This document shows positions 7,277 through 16,441 of a stretch of DNA of 64,000 bases, piece after piece (position 1 is the stretch's first letter; each line of letters starts with the position of its first letter). Both the position numbers and the translations under genes were made by a program. The notes below the pieces were generated by a model. That model searched no databases and was not told the DNA's origin. It saw only the letters and a program-made list of their open reading frames with translations. Source of the DNA: Paenibacillus radicis (ex Gao et al. 2016) (GTDB taxonomy: Bacteria > Bacillota > Bacilli > Paenibacillales > Paenibacillaceae). The stretch is from assembly GCF_014641555.1 (NCBI RefSeq), contig NZ_BMHY01000003.1:451367-515366 (forward strand), in the 5' to 3' direction.

Positions 7277-10012
7277 TTGAAGCTAATGCGAATACCCGTG
7301 TTCCTCGTTCTTTTTATGCTGCTTTGGACAAGCACGATCTTTGCAGCTGAGCTGCCTAAAAACTTAGGCCATGTGCAGGACCGCGCTTCCTATTTTCAGG
7401 AAAAGGACAAAAAGGCGTTGCGGGCCGAAGCCGTTAGCGGCAGCTTGCACTATTACATTCTTACAATCCCGACGCTCAATGGCACAGATTCTGCTAAATA
7501 CGCCACCTCTATCTATAAAAGCTGGGAATTGACCAAAAACGACGTATTAATCGTTATTGCGGACAAAGAGCGGCGCATAGAGGTTAACTTTAACAACAGT
7601 GAGCTTCAGAAGAAACTCGATAAGCTGCCTGCCGATTATGACGGCGACGGCGATAAAACCGAGAAGAAGTTAGTAGAGTTTGTCGATAAGCATTTCATTC
7701 CCTCCGCCAAGGAAGGCGACTTTCTAGGTGCTGTACGGAATTTAATGACTTCAATGAATAAGCTGATGCCGGCACCTGCGGCTAAGCCTACTGAGAAACC
7801 GGCTGCTGCCGGAGCTCAGAACCCGGTAAAAACAGACGCCACCAAAAAACCGGAAAAGACCGAAAAAACCGAGAAAACAGAACCTGCTGGTGAGCCGATT
7901 AACTTTGGTGCATTTTTCATGGGCCTCTTAATATTCGTCCTTTTCGTAGTGTTCGTAATAGCAGCCATTATAGTTCTTAAGCGTTTGTTCAGCGGCTTAA
8001 AGCTCAAGAAAAAGCTGGCCGAGGTTCGCGAGCAAATTGCCATGCAGTCGGTTGAGCTGGCACAAGCGCTTGATGCGCTTACGCCTCTCTCCGAAATGAG
8101 TCAAGGACGGACCGGAGCCGTCGTTAAAGATCAGGAAAAGCAATTAACGGCGCTTTTGCTGGAAACGGAACAGCTCGGCAAAGAGATGGACGCCGATGCC
8201 GTTATGGTTTTGAAAACAAAAACTCTTTATTATTACCTGCTCCTCTACACAGAACATATGGTAGAGAACGAGAAAAAGATTGCAGTCGTTACACGCAAGG
8301 CCAATGAACTGGCTGATGCCGAGAAGAAGCTCGGACCGTTCGCCAGCCGAATTGCCGGCAACTTGAACCGGATCGAAATCGGTATCAATGATATGGCTCA
8401 GAAGCTGGGCAGCCAGCTGATGCCGCTCCGTCAATCGCTTGAGGAAGCCAAAACCGTACTTGCCAAAGCCACGGAGCAATCCGCTTTCGACGTTCTCTCG
8501 GGGACGGAATGGGCCTTGAAGGCAGAGCGTACCTGCAATGCCCTGCAATCGGAATACGATGAGCTGGTAGAGCTGCATGGCTTATTGCTCGGATTCCCTG
8601 AGCAGGAACGGAATTGCCGTGAAAGCGTCAAGGAAATCATTCAAATTCACAATTTGCATGCATTCGAAGCCGACACACTGTCTCTGGTTGATCGGAGCAA
8701 AACGCTGTCCGAGCAGATGCTGGATGAATTAAAGCAAGGTCAAGTCTCATCGGCCCGCTCCTTGTGGGAGCAGTGCCACAAGCTCCTTCGCGAAGCCGTA
8801 TCCAGCATTACCAAGCTAGGCGAGTTGAGACGAAGCAACATGGACAAGGCCGACGCTTTAGATCACAAGCTTAAACAGCTGATCGTTACACGGGATAAAT
8901 TAAGCGATGAGCTTCTTCAATTGTCCCATCGTTATGTAAAATCGCTGTGGACAGATATGCAAGAGGAATACGACAACTGGCTAAGAGATCTCACAGCGGC
9001 AAGCAAAGATTTGGACATTGCGAAAACCCAGACCGGAGATCGCGAGCAAAACTTCGAGTCCGCCAAAAGTATTTTCGATGACTTAGCTGAAGATTTCGAG
9101 ACGTTCGAAGCTGCTGCAGCCACTATGCTGGCGACGATCGAGCAGTGGGACGCAACCAACTACGGGCTGCGCAACCAATTCGACACCGATCTATCCCTTT
9201 ACCATCAAGCGATTGAGCATTGTAAAACGAACCGTATTTATCTGACGCCGGAGTTCATGCATGATGCAGAAAGCGCCATTGACTCGCAATCCGAGACCTT
9301 CCAAAATGCGGCAACCAGCAGCCTATGCAACTTGCTGCTGCTCGAACAATATGGCGACAGCTTCCACGAAACGGTTGCTTCCATCTGTACGATGATTCAG
9401 CGGATCGAACAAAATAAATATACAGCCGTGCAAAAGCTTAATATGCTGGACACCTCCTTTAAGCAGCAATTGGTATTAGCCAAAGGGATGCTGTACAAAC
9501 GGAAGATTAAGCAGTCTTATAATGAATTGAAAAATTCGGCGGAACGCTGTATTCAGACCGGTATGTATGAGGAAGCGCTAGGCTGGCTCAAACAATTGGA
9601 GGAGTTCGTTCTCTCCCTTGGCAGCGCCAACCGAATCCAAAGTCAGCTGCAAGCAAATGCATTAATGCAGCAGCAACAGCGGATTCAAGCGACTCGAACC
9701 GTTGTATACCACCAAACAACAAATGAGGAACGTGAAGAACGTCCTCGCCCTAAGCCGCCTAAACCAAAATCCAGTTCTTCTTGGTTTAGCAGCAACAGCA
9801 GTAGTAGTAATAGTAGCAAAAGCAGCAGCAATAGTAGCAGCAACAGCAGCGGAGGCTCCAACTGGAGCAGCAGCAGTAGCAGCAAGAACTCCTCGGGCGG
9901 ATCTTCGTTCGGCGGGAGCAGCAATAAGAGCTCCTCAGGCGGATCTTCTTTCAGCAGCAATAATAATAAAAACAATGGCGGCGGAAATTCCTCCGGCGGC
10001 TCCAACTGGTAA
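7277..10012 (+). CDS. TPM-domain membrane protein with long coiled coil and Ser/Gly/Asn-rich tail
   Basis: 911 residues from a TTG at 7277, chosen because AAGGAGG (7263-7269) is 7 nt upstream; the next ATG is 16 nt away. Order of parts: signal peptide (RIPVFLVLFMLLWTSTIFAA, about residues 5-24); a TPM domain (about 30-150: VQDRASYF, NDVLIVIADKERRIEVNF); a Lys/Thr/Glu-rich linker; one membrane helix (about 210-235); a 550-residue cytoplasmic helical region resembling EzrA-type coiled coils; and a final 90 residues almost only of Ser, Gly and Asn with GGSSF and GGSNW motifs. TPM domains lie on the outer side of the membrane in related proteins. The topology predicts outside TPM and inside coiled coil. 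A role in envelope or division processes is possible but not demonstrated. Confidence 0.85.
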   Translation: MKLMRIPVFLVLFMLLWTSTIFAAELPKNLGHVQDRASYFQEKDKKALRAEAVSGSLHYYILTIPTLNGTDSAKYATSIYKSWELTKNDVLIVIADKERRIEVNFNNSELQKKLDKLPADYDGDGDKTEKKLVEFVDKHFIPSAKEGDFLGAVRNLMTSMNKLMPAPAAKPTEKPAAAGAQNPVKTDATKKPEKTEKTEKTEPAGEPINFGAFFMGLLIFVLFVVFVIAAIIVLKRLFSGLKLKKKLAEVREQIAMQSVELAQALDALTPLSEMSQGRTGAVVKDQEKQLTALLLETEQLGKEMDADAVMVLKTKTLYYYLLLYTEHMVENEKKIAVVTRKANELADAEKKLGPFASRIAGNLNRIEIGINDMAQKLGSQLMPLRQSLEEAKTVLAKATEQSAFDVLSGTEWALKAERTCNALQSEYDELVELHGLLLGFPEQERNCRESVKEIIQIHNLHAFEADTLSLVDRSKTLSEQMLDELKQGQVSSARSLWEQCHKLLREAVSSITKLGELRRSNMDKADALDHKLKQLIVTRDKLSDELLQLSHRYVKSLWTDMQEEYDNWLRDLTAASKDLDIAKTQTGDREQNFESAKSIFDDLAEDFETFEAAAATMLATIEQWDATNYGLRNQFDTDLSLYHQAIEHCKTNRIYLTPEFMHDAESAIDSQSETFQNAATSSLCNLLLLEQYGDSFHETVASICTMIQRIEQNKYTAVQKLNMLDTSFKQQLVLAKGMLYKRKIKQSYNELKNSAERCIQTGMYEEALGWLKQLEEFVLSLGSANRIQSQLQANALMQQQQRIQATRTVVYHQTTNEEREERPRPKPPKPKSSSSWFSSNSSSSNSSKSSSNSSSNSSGGSNWSSSSSSKNSSGGSSFGGSSNKSSSGGSSFSSNNNKNNGGGNSSGGSNW

Positions 10013-10036
10013 TCGAACAAACAGGTGAACATAACG

Positions 10037-10081
10037 AAATGGCGGTGCTCGGGAATGGATCCTTGGTACCGCCATTTTTTT
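10037..10081 (+). terminator. Intrinsic terminator of the TPM gene
   Basis: Stem AATGGCGGT (10038-10046) / ACCGCCATT (10068-10076) closing a 21-nt loop, followed by T7. Confidence 0.8.
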
Positions 10082-10210
10082 GGATTTGACCAATGAGCGA
10101 AGCTTTGCCGCGGCTCTTCACAAATCAAATGTGCATTTAATCATCATAGGATGGACAATCCGCTAAACACCCCCAACCTAAGTCGGGTGGCTCCATCCGC
10201 CGCAGGTCCG

Positions 10211-10239
10211 TTCAAGGCCCTCTATTCCGGTGCTACAAT
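10211..10239 (+). promoter_or_regulatory. Sigma-A-type promoter of the DUF2306 gene
   Basis: TTCAAG (10211-10216), 17-nt spacer, TACAAT (10234-10239), about 50 nt upstream of the gene's start codon. Confidence 0.5.
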
Positions 10240-10287
10240 GGGAACGGTAAAGTAAATCTATTCCAAATAACTGAAGGAGATACCTCC

Positions 10288-10959
10288 ATGAATATGAGCG
10301 GCAAACTATTTCGATTGTGTGCTTTTGGTGCACTCGCTTTTTTCGCCTTGGCGATTGGAGCTTATGCACTATTATTTTATGGTTCGCCAGAAGGCCTGCG
10401 AGAGCAGTTGTTTGTAACCGAAAAAGGGGCGATGCCAGCCATTTGGTATGGCATCTTGTGGGCGCACGCCGTGTCCGCCGGAATTGCCTTAGCGATCGGC
10501 TGGCTGCAATTCGTGAAGCGGCTTCGCCTTAAGGCGCCTTGGCTGCATCGCGCAATCGGCTATATCTACTCGGCGGCGATAGCAATCGGCGGCCTAACCG
10601 GCTTGTACCTTGCCTTTTATTCAAACGGCGGTTGGAGCGCCCGGATTGGTTTCAGCGTCCTGTCCATTCTCTGGCTATTCACGTTGTACCGGAGCCTCGA
10701 GAGCATCATCGTCAACCGCGATGCCGCCAAGCACGGCCGCTGGATGACTTACAACTATGCGCTTTCCTGCGCAGCCATCTCGCTTCGTATTTATACGACG
10801 TTAGCTGCTGTCATTCTCGGGATTAGCGATACGAACGTATCCTTTGTCGTCATCGCTTGGCTTGCCTGGATACCAAACCTGCTAATTGCCCGATATATAA
10901 TGAGCAAGAGATCGAATAAGATACCGTTTAATAACCAAACCAAAGGCGTTATTTCCTAG
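10288..10959 (+). CDS. DUF2306-type integral membrane protein
   Basis: 223 residues with six or seven predicted membrane helices. Diagnostic features of the DUF2306 family are an early His in WAHAVSAG, a GWLQFVKRLRLKAPWLHR stretch followed by AIGYIY, and a KHGRWMTYNYAL segment near residue 150. AAGGAGA precedes the ATG. The function of the family is unknown; the conserved histidines in membrane helices suggest cofactor or metal binding, which is inference. Monocistronic with its own promoter and terminator. Confidence 0.8.
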   Translation: MNMSGKLFRLCAFGALAFFALAIGAYALLFYGSPEGLREQLFVTEKGAMPAIWYGILWAHAVSAGIALAIGWLQFVKRLRLKAPWLHRAIGYIYSAAIAIGGLTGLYLAFYSNGGWSARIGFSVLSILWLFTLYRSLESIIVNRDAAKHGRWMTYNYALSCAAISLRIYTTLAAVILGISDTNVSFVVIAWLAWIPNLLIARYIMSKRSNKIPFNNQTKGVIS

Positions 10960-10961
10960 AT

Positions 10962-10996
10962 AAAAGCGGTGAGCGGGATGCTCGCCGCTTTCTTTT
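10962..10996 (+). terminator. Intrinsic terminator
   Basis: AAAGCGGTGAGC / GCTCGCCGCTTT stem (one mismatch) with a GGGAT loop and a trailing TCTTTT. It lies before repeat element copy A, so that element is not needed to end this transcript. Confidence 0.75.
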
Positions 10997-11113
10997 CTGC
11001 CAGTTCATGCTGACCAGAATCACTGCTCTTCGAAGCTGTTCGTTTGTTTATAGAGGTCAATGATGTCCATTGTTCGGTAATCAGTTGCTAGTTCATTGTT
11101 CAGCGGTGGAGTT

Positions 11114-11316
11114 TACGAAGCTGCTTCGCTATTCAGCGAAGTGATTTTCGCTGCGGGCATGTCCAGCTTGGCCGAAAGACAAATAGCGAACCAAATTTCG
11201 CTTTTCACGAACCTTGGTTCACGAGTTGCGAAGTTTGATTCGCTATCCTATGCTGCCCGCCTTACCCTAATCCCCGCAGCGAAGTTACCTTCTCTATTTA
11301 GCGAAATTGCTTCGTT
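11114..11316. repeat. Composite seven-palindrome intergenic element, copy A
   Basis: 203 bp. Palindromes of the form NRCGAA-N5/6-TTCGCT lie at 11114-11130, 11135-11152, 11185-11202, 11227-11244, 11278-11295 and 11300-11316. The central one (about 11206-11223) has the different core GAACCTTGGTTC. The two long spacers are 11153-11184 (32 nt) and 11245-11277 (33 nt). The spacing is 17-4-18-32-18-3-18-3-18-33-18-4-17. It lies between the convergent ends of the DUF2306 gene and tgl. The rest of 10997-11441 shows no gene. Confidence 0.9.
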
Positions 11317-11441
11317 ATGACGCAAAAACTGCAATTTCAGCGTAACTGAGCTGTTAGAAAAGCAGTCTTCTACATTCCTCTATTTCAGTTCATTCCGGGC
11401 TGCTTCTCAACCTGTAAGGCCAGCTCGTACCCGCACACATT

Positions 11442-12278
11442 CTAACGCGCGACATTCTGCGAGCCGATGACCGCGATGATCGGCACCTCTTGCCGGGCAC
11501 CTAGCTCCCTCGATCTCCTGTTCAGCTCTGCATGCAGCCGCGCGGAAAGCCTGCGCAAATACTCAAAGTTCGGGAACACGACGAGATCCGACAAATACGC
11601 CGATGTTGTGCTCCCCGGTTCCCGGGCTTTATTCAGGGCTGCGATCATATCCGCCTCTGTCTCGATGCCGACGCCATGCCCGAAGAACAGATCGCCATTC
11701 AGCTTAACGACGTTCTCCCCTTGCCATTCCGGCGTATCTGCATCATGATCGGGATTTTTGAAATAAAGGACATCGCCAGGAAACGATTCTTTGCTGTCAT
11801 GGGTCGAAATGAGCCATAGATCACTGTCGTGATTCCAGTCACGCAAATAGAGATTGGTGAAATACATATTGAACGCGTCATCGCCAATGACGTCAAGAAT
11901 CGCTTTGTACCAGGTAATCACGATGGCGGTGGCGCATTCAAATGCGTACTGCTTGCCATTGCGGAAAATATCGCGAATAGCGTCAGACGGCCGAACTCCG
12001 TTATTCAATTGGAAGCCGCCGCTGCTGGTCCGCGTCCAATATTGGCTGTTGCAGCGTGATTTCTCAAAAATCGCAAATGATGCATCACTGTCATGAAGCG
12101 CTTTGGCCGCATTAACGATGCTTTGCCGCATCGCCAATTCGAATCGCAAAGCCGCCGGCGAATCAAAACGATAAACGACAGGGCTCTGCTGCTTGTCGCG
12201 AACAATCTCCTTCTCCAGCTCCGATAAGGGCATTTGTTGAATCGCCTGCTCTGTGTTCACGCCTGAAATGACAATCAA
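11442..12278 (-). CDS. tgl: Protein-glutamine gamma-glutamyltransferase (spore coat transglutaminase)
   Basis: 278 residues, somewhat longer than the ~245 of Bacillus subtilis Tgl, mainly because of a C-terminal extension. Family landmarks: LNNGVRPSDAIRDIF, then YAFECATAIVI with the catalytic Cys (about residue 114), DWNHDSDLW, GDVLYFKNPDHD and FFGHGVGI. The enzyme cross-links coat proteins through epsilon-(gamma-glutamyl)lysine bonds during late sporulation. The start is a TTG preceded by AGGAGGG at 6 nt; the ATG next to it runs into a stop after two codons. Neighbouring racA-like gene, also sporulation-related, is transcribed divergently across 253 bp. I did not find a convincing sporulation sigma-factor promoter by eye. 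Confidence 0.93.
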   Translation of the reverse strand: MIVISGVNTEQAIQQMPLSELEKEIVRDKQQSPVVYRFDSPAALRFELAMRQSIVNAAKALHDSDASFAIFEKSRCNSQYWTRTSSGGFQLNNGVRPSDAIRDIFRNGKQYAFECATAIVITWYKAILDVIGDDAFNMYFTNLYLRDWNHDSDLWLISTHDSKESFPGDVLYFKNPDHDADTPEWQGENVVKLNGDLFFGHGVGIETEADMIAALNKAREPGSTTSAYLSDLVVFPNFEYLRRLSARLHAELNRRSRELGARQEVPIIAVIGSQNVAR

Positions 12279-12531
12279 AGCATTCCCTCCTCATGCTCTA
12301 AGGTTCATTAGGTTATTGTACGTACGCAACCGCCTATCGGTGTGGGCGCATAACCGTGTATCCCTATGAGCCTCTGCCCCTTCTTATGGGAGCCTGCTCA
12401 ATCATTCATCCTGCCGCTCTTAGCAGAAATCCACTTCTTTTAGCGATTGAACACTACCTTTGTCAGACCGGAAGGGACTCAAGCAAACAGAGCGAATACC
12501 TGATATATTCCGAACCGTGAGGTGATCATTC

Positions 12532-13104
12532 ATGACGTTTCTGAAAACAAAAGAAGCTGCCCAGCAGCTTGCTGTCAGCGAAACGACCGTCAGACGTTGG
12601 GTCTCTCTGTTCCCGTCCGCATTTCCGAAAGATATGTTTGGTCATTATATTTTTGATGATGAGGCGCTGGATAAGCTAAAACGCATTAAGTCCGAATTGG
12701 AGGAAGGCACAGGCCTGCCCGATATTAAGCTGCCTCCCAGCCAAGAGCCGCTCTTGTTATCTCCCTCCTTACAACCAGCGAATTCCGCAGCAGCACCATC
12801 TTCGTCATCCATAACTGAAGAACCAGAGCCGCTGCTCATCCGTCTCGGACAGCTCGAATCATCCCTCTCCCATAAAGCGGATGAGGTCGTCACCTTCCAA
12901 CTGCTGCATCACCGCCAAGAAATGGAGGAAATACGCCAGACCCTCGCCCAGCTCTCGGCAAGCGTCGAGACCCTTTATGCCGCACTTCAAAATGCAGCTG
13001 TCTCCAGACCCCCATCCGAGTTCCTTCCTGATCTTCCTAGTGCAGCAACTGGCAGGCGCACTAAGAAGAAACGGATGCTTCGGACGATTTTCCCTTTCCT
13101 ATAG
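12532..13104 (+). CDS. racA: RacA-like MerR-type HTH protein with coiled coil
   Basis: 190 residues. The N-terminal 60 residues form a MerR-type winged helix (KTKEAAQQLAVSETTVRRWV, then GHYIFDDEALDKLKRIK); then come a Pro/Ser-rich linker, a helical region (about 100-150) and a basic C-terminal tail ending KKKRMLRTIFPFL. RacA has this layout: it binds GC-rich chromosomal sites and tethers the origin region to the cell pole in the forespore through DivIVA. Its adjacency to tgl supports a sporulation role. The assignment rests on architecture; another MerR-fold DNA-binding protein of the same layout is possible. GAGGTGATCATTC precedes the ATG. Confidence 0.65.
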   Translation: MTFLKTKEAAQQLAVSETTVRRWVSLFPSAFPKDMFGHYIFDDEALDKLKRIKSELEEGTGLPDIKLPPSQEPLLLSPSLQPANSAAAPSSSSITEEPEPLLIRLGQLESSLSHKADEVVTFQLLHHRQEMEEIRQTLAQLSASVETLYAALQNAAVSRPPSEFLPDLPSAATGRRTKKKRMLRTIFPFL

Positions 13105-13133
13105 TTGGCATCTGGAAGACATGGAGCCGTCAT

Positions 13134-16100
13134 CTACTCCTCCTCTTCCTCAATTGTGAGAACCAGCTGGTTCGAATCGGAGACGCCCCTTAATTGCCTG
13201 GAGGTCGACGGAAAGAAAAAGGTCGCAGAAACCTGGGTTGGCAGCAGTCCGTTGCTTGGTTCCGCCTTCAAAATAACTCCGTACGTAATGACTATCGAAT
13301 TTCCTGGAGTCAGCTCTCCGAGCGGTAGGCCGGCGGAAAAATCATTGGCGGGGAGCGGCACACCGTTCCTTGTCAAACTCCCCGGCAATGCGGAGGTCAA
13401 CGGGGGCAGCAGTTCAAAGACCGTTATACCTGCCGCTTCCGTCAAGGAAGGATTCGAGACCGTCACAGAAAACACAATGGTATCTCCTATCATGGCGGCT
13501 GAGCGATTGGCGCTTAATTTCACAACCAGACCAAACACAGTATAAGCTGCAACATCGCTTTCCAAGCTGAGCTGATCAGCGGTCATACGGACACGGTCGG
13601 TCACAACGCTGCCAGGCGCCGCCCGTACCACAACCCGCACATTTCCCCGCAGAACAGATCCCTCTACAAAACGATTGAGCCATACGGAGCGAAGCAGCAG
13701 CGAGTCCCGGATAAAGACGTTGGTCAAATCGATATTCCCCGTATTGCGTACCATCACGACATAATTTACGGCTTCTCCTGGAATCACTTCGATAGGCGAC
13801 ACAGACAACTCCAAGCTTGCATTCGGCGCTGCCAGCACCACAACATCGGCGGATACTTTCATCGCTTCCGTCTGTGTACTGTTCACCAACAGCGACCCAT
13901 TAATGACCGTTCCTGGCGCCGTCCCCGGCAGCACGTTAAATACGCCCTCCAAGCGATAGCTCTGACCCGGCAGCAGCTGCTGCAGCAGTCCATTATATTG
14001 AAATAGCGGAGATTGCAATTGAATATTCCTGACGGTTACGCCGGATTTATTGGTTAGGATAGCGGTAAAAACGACGGATTCATTGGGAGCCACTAACGAG
14101 CGATTGGCAAATCCGGTTACACTTAACATGGCTTGTTGCGCAGGAACCGGCTGCGGCGATGGGACCGGCTCTGGTTCCGGCTGCGGCTCTGGAGCAGGAA
14201 TTGGCTCTGGTACAGACACTGTCGTAACAATGACTGACGCATCATCCGTTATCGTGCCAAGAGTAGGACTCTGCGCAACGACGGTATTGCTGACAATCGT
14301 ATCAGGTAGCGTTCCTTTTGGAATGACATAGCTTGCCGTAATAACCGCTTTTTCACCAATTTGAATCGGCGGAACCGTCCGGTTAAGTCCAACCAGTGAG
14401 TCCGTTAGCGTAATATCGGTCAGTACCGTATTGCCCGTATTAATCAAAGTTATGGTGTATTGAATCGTATCGCCTGGACTGGCAAACTCCTTATCCACGT
14501 CTTTGGCAATGAGCAGTCCGGGGCTGCTCCCTACCCGAACTGTATTGGACGCTTGCTCCACGCCAAATGCCGATCGCAAGGTTGCGGTGTTGTCGATCGT
14601 ACTCCCTGCCGGCGCCTCAGCAGGAACCTTAAGCAACTGCGTATAAGTGACGACAGAGTCTGGGGGCAGCGTGTCAATCGATTTATTCAACCCAAGCAGG
14701 CCGTCGATAATCTGCAAATTGTTTGCCGTCGTAATAACAGAATCATTGGAAATCCGAATCGCATACGTGATGACATCCCCAGGGAATGCCTCATTCATGC
14801 TGCTCCGCTTACTCAAGCTGACTATAGGGGTTTCCGTCACGAGCACTGCTGCGGTAGCTTGGAGATAGCCGGGGAAAAGAAGGTTGGCCGCCATCAGCCT
14901 TCCCGTACTCGTAATGACCGTGCCCGGCGGCGTATTCTTAGGTATAACGTATGTCTGTGTTAACAGCTCTCCCGAGAAAACAGTCCCTAGCGTTTTGGAT
15001 ATACGCAATGAATTATCAGTGACTGTCGCATCGGTTAAAGGAGCATTTCCGTTATTGACTAGAAAATAACTAAATATGACTTCCTCCCCAGGAAGCGCTG
15101 TCTTCTTGTTGACGGTTTCGACAAAGGATACGTCGATGGGCAACGCTTCAATCACAATCCGTGACGAAGCCGCTTGCTCCGCCGTTTGGTCGCTTTTTAC
15201 CGTGACGATGTTATCATAATGCTCTCCCGCCCTTCCCTCTCTTACGACAGCATTGAATTTACTGACATATAGCTGGCCTGGAGCCAGTGTTGCCACAAGC
15301 TGCATTACGCCCAGCAAGCTGTCGGTAATGGTTATATTCGTTAGGGGAACAACCCCGGTATTGCGAATCACAACCTGATAAACGAACGGAGTACCTGGCA
15401 CCCCTGCAAACTGAGCGGCACCTTGCGCGGTTTTTGTTACCGATATAGAGGGCAGACCACAAATATCGGGCAAGCACCCCAGATAAGGATACGAAGCTTC
15501 CATCAGACTGTTCGTATTGCCGTCATAAGACAAGGCGATCAGTTGACCGTTCAACTGGCCCGAGCCCATCGCCGTCACAACTGCAAATGGCGCCAGCACG
15601 GAACCGACGATAATTAAGCTGTGGTGAAAAAAAGCGGTAGCCTCCGGCACATTCCAAAGGATACGGCTGCCAGGCGCAACGGGATCGCCAGCGTCCGGCA
15701 ACGAGATACCATAGCTGCCAAAACCGATATCATTGCCGAGTAAATTGATCAGCGCAAACGAGCCGCTTGGCATGTTAATCGTAACGTTGTTCGCTCCCGC
15801 AAGCGACAGCCCGCTTCCATCGATATCGCCAGCGTCAAAAGTAAATACGTTCAGCACAGGGTCCTTCCCCGTAAGAACCAGACCACCGAATTGAGTCATT
15901 GCCGTGCCATTGACGGGCAGCCCTGCCCACCCTGCAGAAGAGCATTCCAGAAAAGCCTGCACTTCGGCAAAATCAATCCTTTCGTCCACAAGCGGCTGAC
16001 CGGCTACTCCATTCCGGTTGTTCATTGTATATTGAGTCACAACCGAGGCCGGTGCAGCAATCGTATTGCCGTTATTCGTTCCCCGAATAATCTGGACATT

Positions 16101-16274
16101 TCCATCTATTATCAATTGTGCATCCGTCGTTGAGACTGGCAAGGCGGTGCCAACCGAATAGTCCCGATAGTTAACGTTCCCTCCTGCCGCTACCCTCCCT
16201 TGAGCGGCGGCATTTACCTGCGTATGATCACCGAACAAAAAAACATTAAATGCATTGGCTGCGCCAAAATTCAT
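13134..16274 (-). CDS. Choice-of-anchor A protein with DUF11-type repeats
   Basis: 1046 residues from the ATG at 16274, where GGGGAGG lies 11 nt upstream; the start at 16316 has no such site. The N terminus MNFGAANAFNVFLFGDHTQ is the typical opening of the choice-of-anchor A domain (about residues 1-270). It is followed by six or seven DUF11/beta-sandwich repeats, each with a version of 'NTGNxxLTNVTITDSLLG', interrupted near residue 700 by a Pro/Glu linker (PEPIPAPEPQPEPEPVPSP). The C terminus ends in five Glu residues. There is no Sec signal peptide and no LPXTG or SLH anchor. That is odd for a surface adhesin-like protein but would suit a spore-surface protein made in the mother cell. Function unknown. 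Confidence 0.88.
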   Translation of the reverse strand: MNFGAANAFNVFLFGDHTQVNAAAQGRVAAGGNVNYRDYSVGTALPVSTTDAQLIIDGNVQIIRGTNNGNTIAAPASVVTQYTMNNRNGVAGQPLVDERIDFAEVQAFLECSSAGWAGLPVNGTAMTQFGGLVLTGKDPVLNVFTFDAGDIDGSGLSLAGANNVTINMPSGSFALINLLGNDIGFGSYGISLPDAGDPVAPGSRILWNVPEATAFFHHSLIIVGSVLAPFAVVTAMGSGQLNGQLIALSYDGNTNSLMEASYPYLGCLPDICGLPSISVTKTAQGAAQFAGVPGTPFVYQVVIRNTGVVPLTNITITDSLLGVMQLVATLAPGQLYVSKFNAVVREGRAGEHYDNIVTVKSDQTAEQAASSRIVIEALPIDVSFVETVNKKTALPGEEVIFSYFLVNNGNAPLTDATVTDNSLRISKTLGTVFSGELLTQTYVIPKNTPPGTVITSTGRLMAANLLFPGYLQATAAVLVTETPIVSLSKRSSMNEAFPGDVITYAIRISNDSVITTANNLQIIDGLLGLNKSIDTLPPDSVVTYTQLLKVPAEAPAGSTIDNTATLRSAFGVEQASNTVRVGSSPGLLIAKDVDKEFASPGDTIQYTITLINTGNTVLTDITLTDSLVGLNRTVPPIQIGEKAVITASYVIPKGTLPDTIVSNTVVAQSPTLGTITDDASVIVTTVSVPEPIPAPEPQPEPEPVPSPQPVPAQQAMLSVTGFANRSLVAPNESVVFTAILTNKSGVTVRNIQLQSPLFQYNGLLQQLLPGQSYRLEGVFNVLPGTAPGTVINGSLLVNSTQTEAMKVSADVVVLAAPNASLELSVSPIEVIPGEAVNYVVMVRNTGNIDLTNVFIRDSLLLRSVWLNRFVEGSVLRGNVRVVVRAAPGSVVTDRVRMTADQLSLESDVAAYTVFGLVVKLSANRSAAMIGDTIVFSVTVSNPSLTEAAGITVFELLPPLTSALPGSLTRNGVPLPANDFSAGLPLGELTPGNSIVITYGVILKAEPSNGLLPTQVSATFFFPSTSRQLRGVSDSNQLVLTIEEEEE

Positions 16275-16441
16275 ACATGTATCAGCCTCCCCGCTCCGTT
16301 GAACCTCTTCATTCATATATAGTTACGATAACGAAGCGATATGTATATCGTATGGATAACCGATGAAATCCATATTTTCCGACGATGAAAGGTTCATGTT
16401 ATTATGGCGGTAGTACAGGCACGGGAAAGGAGAACGGACGG

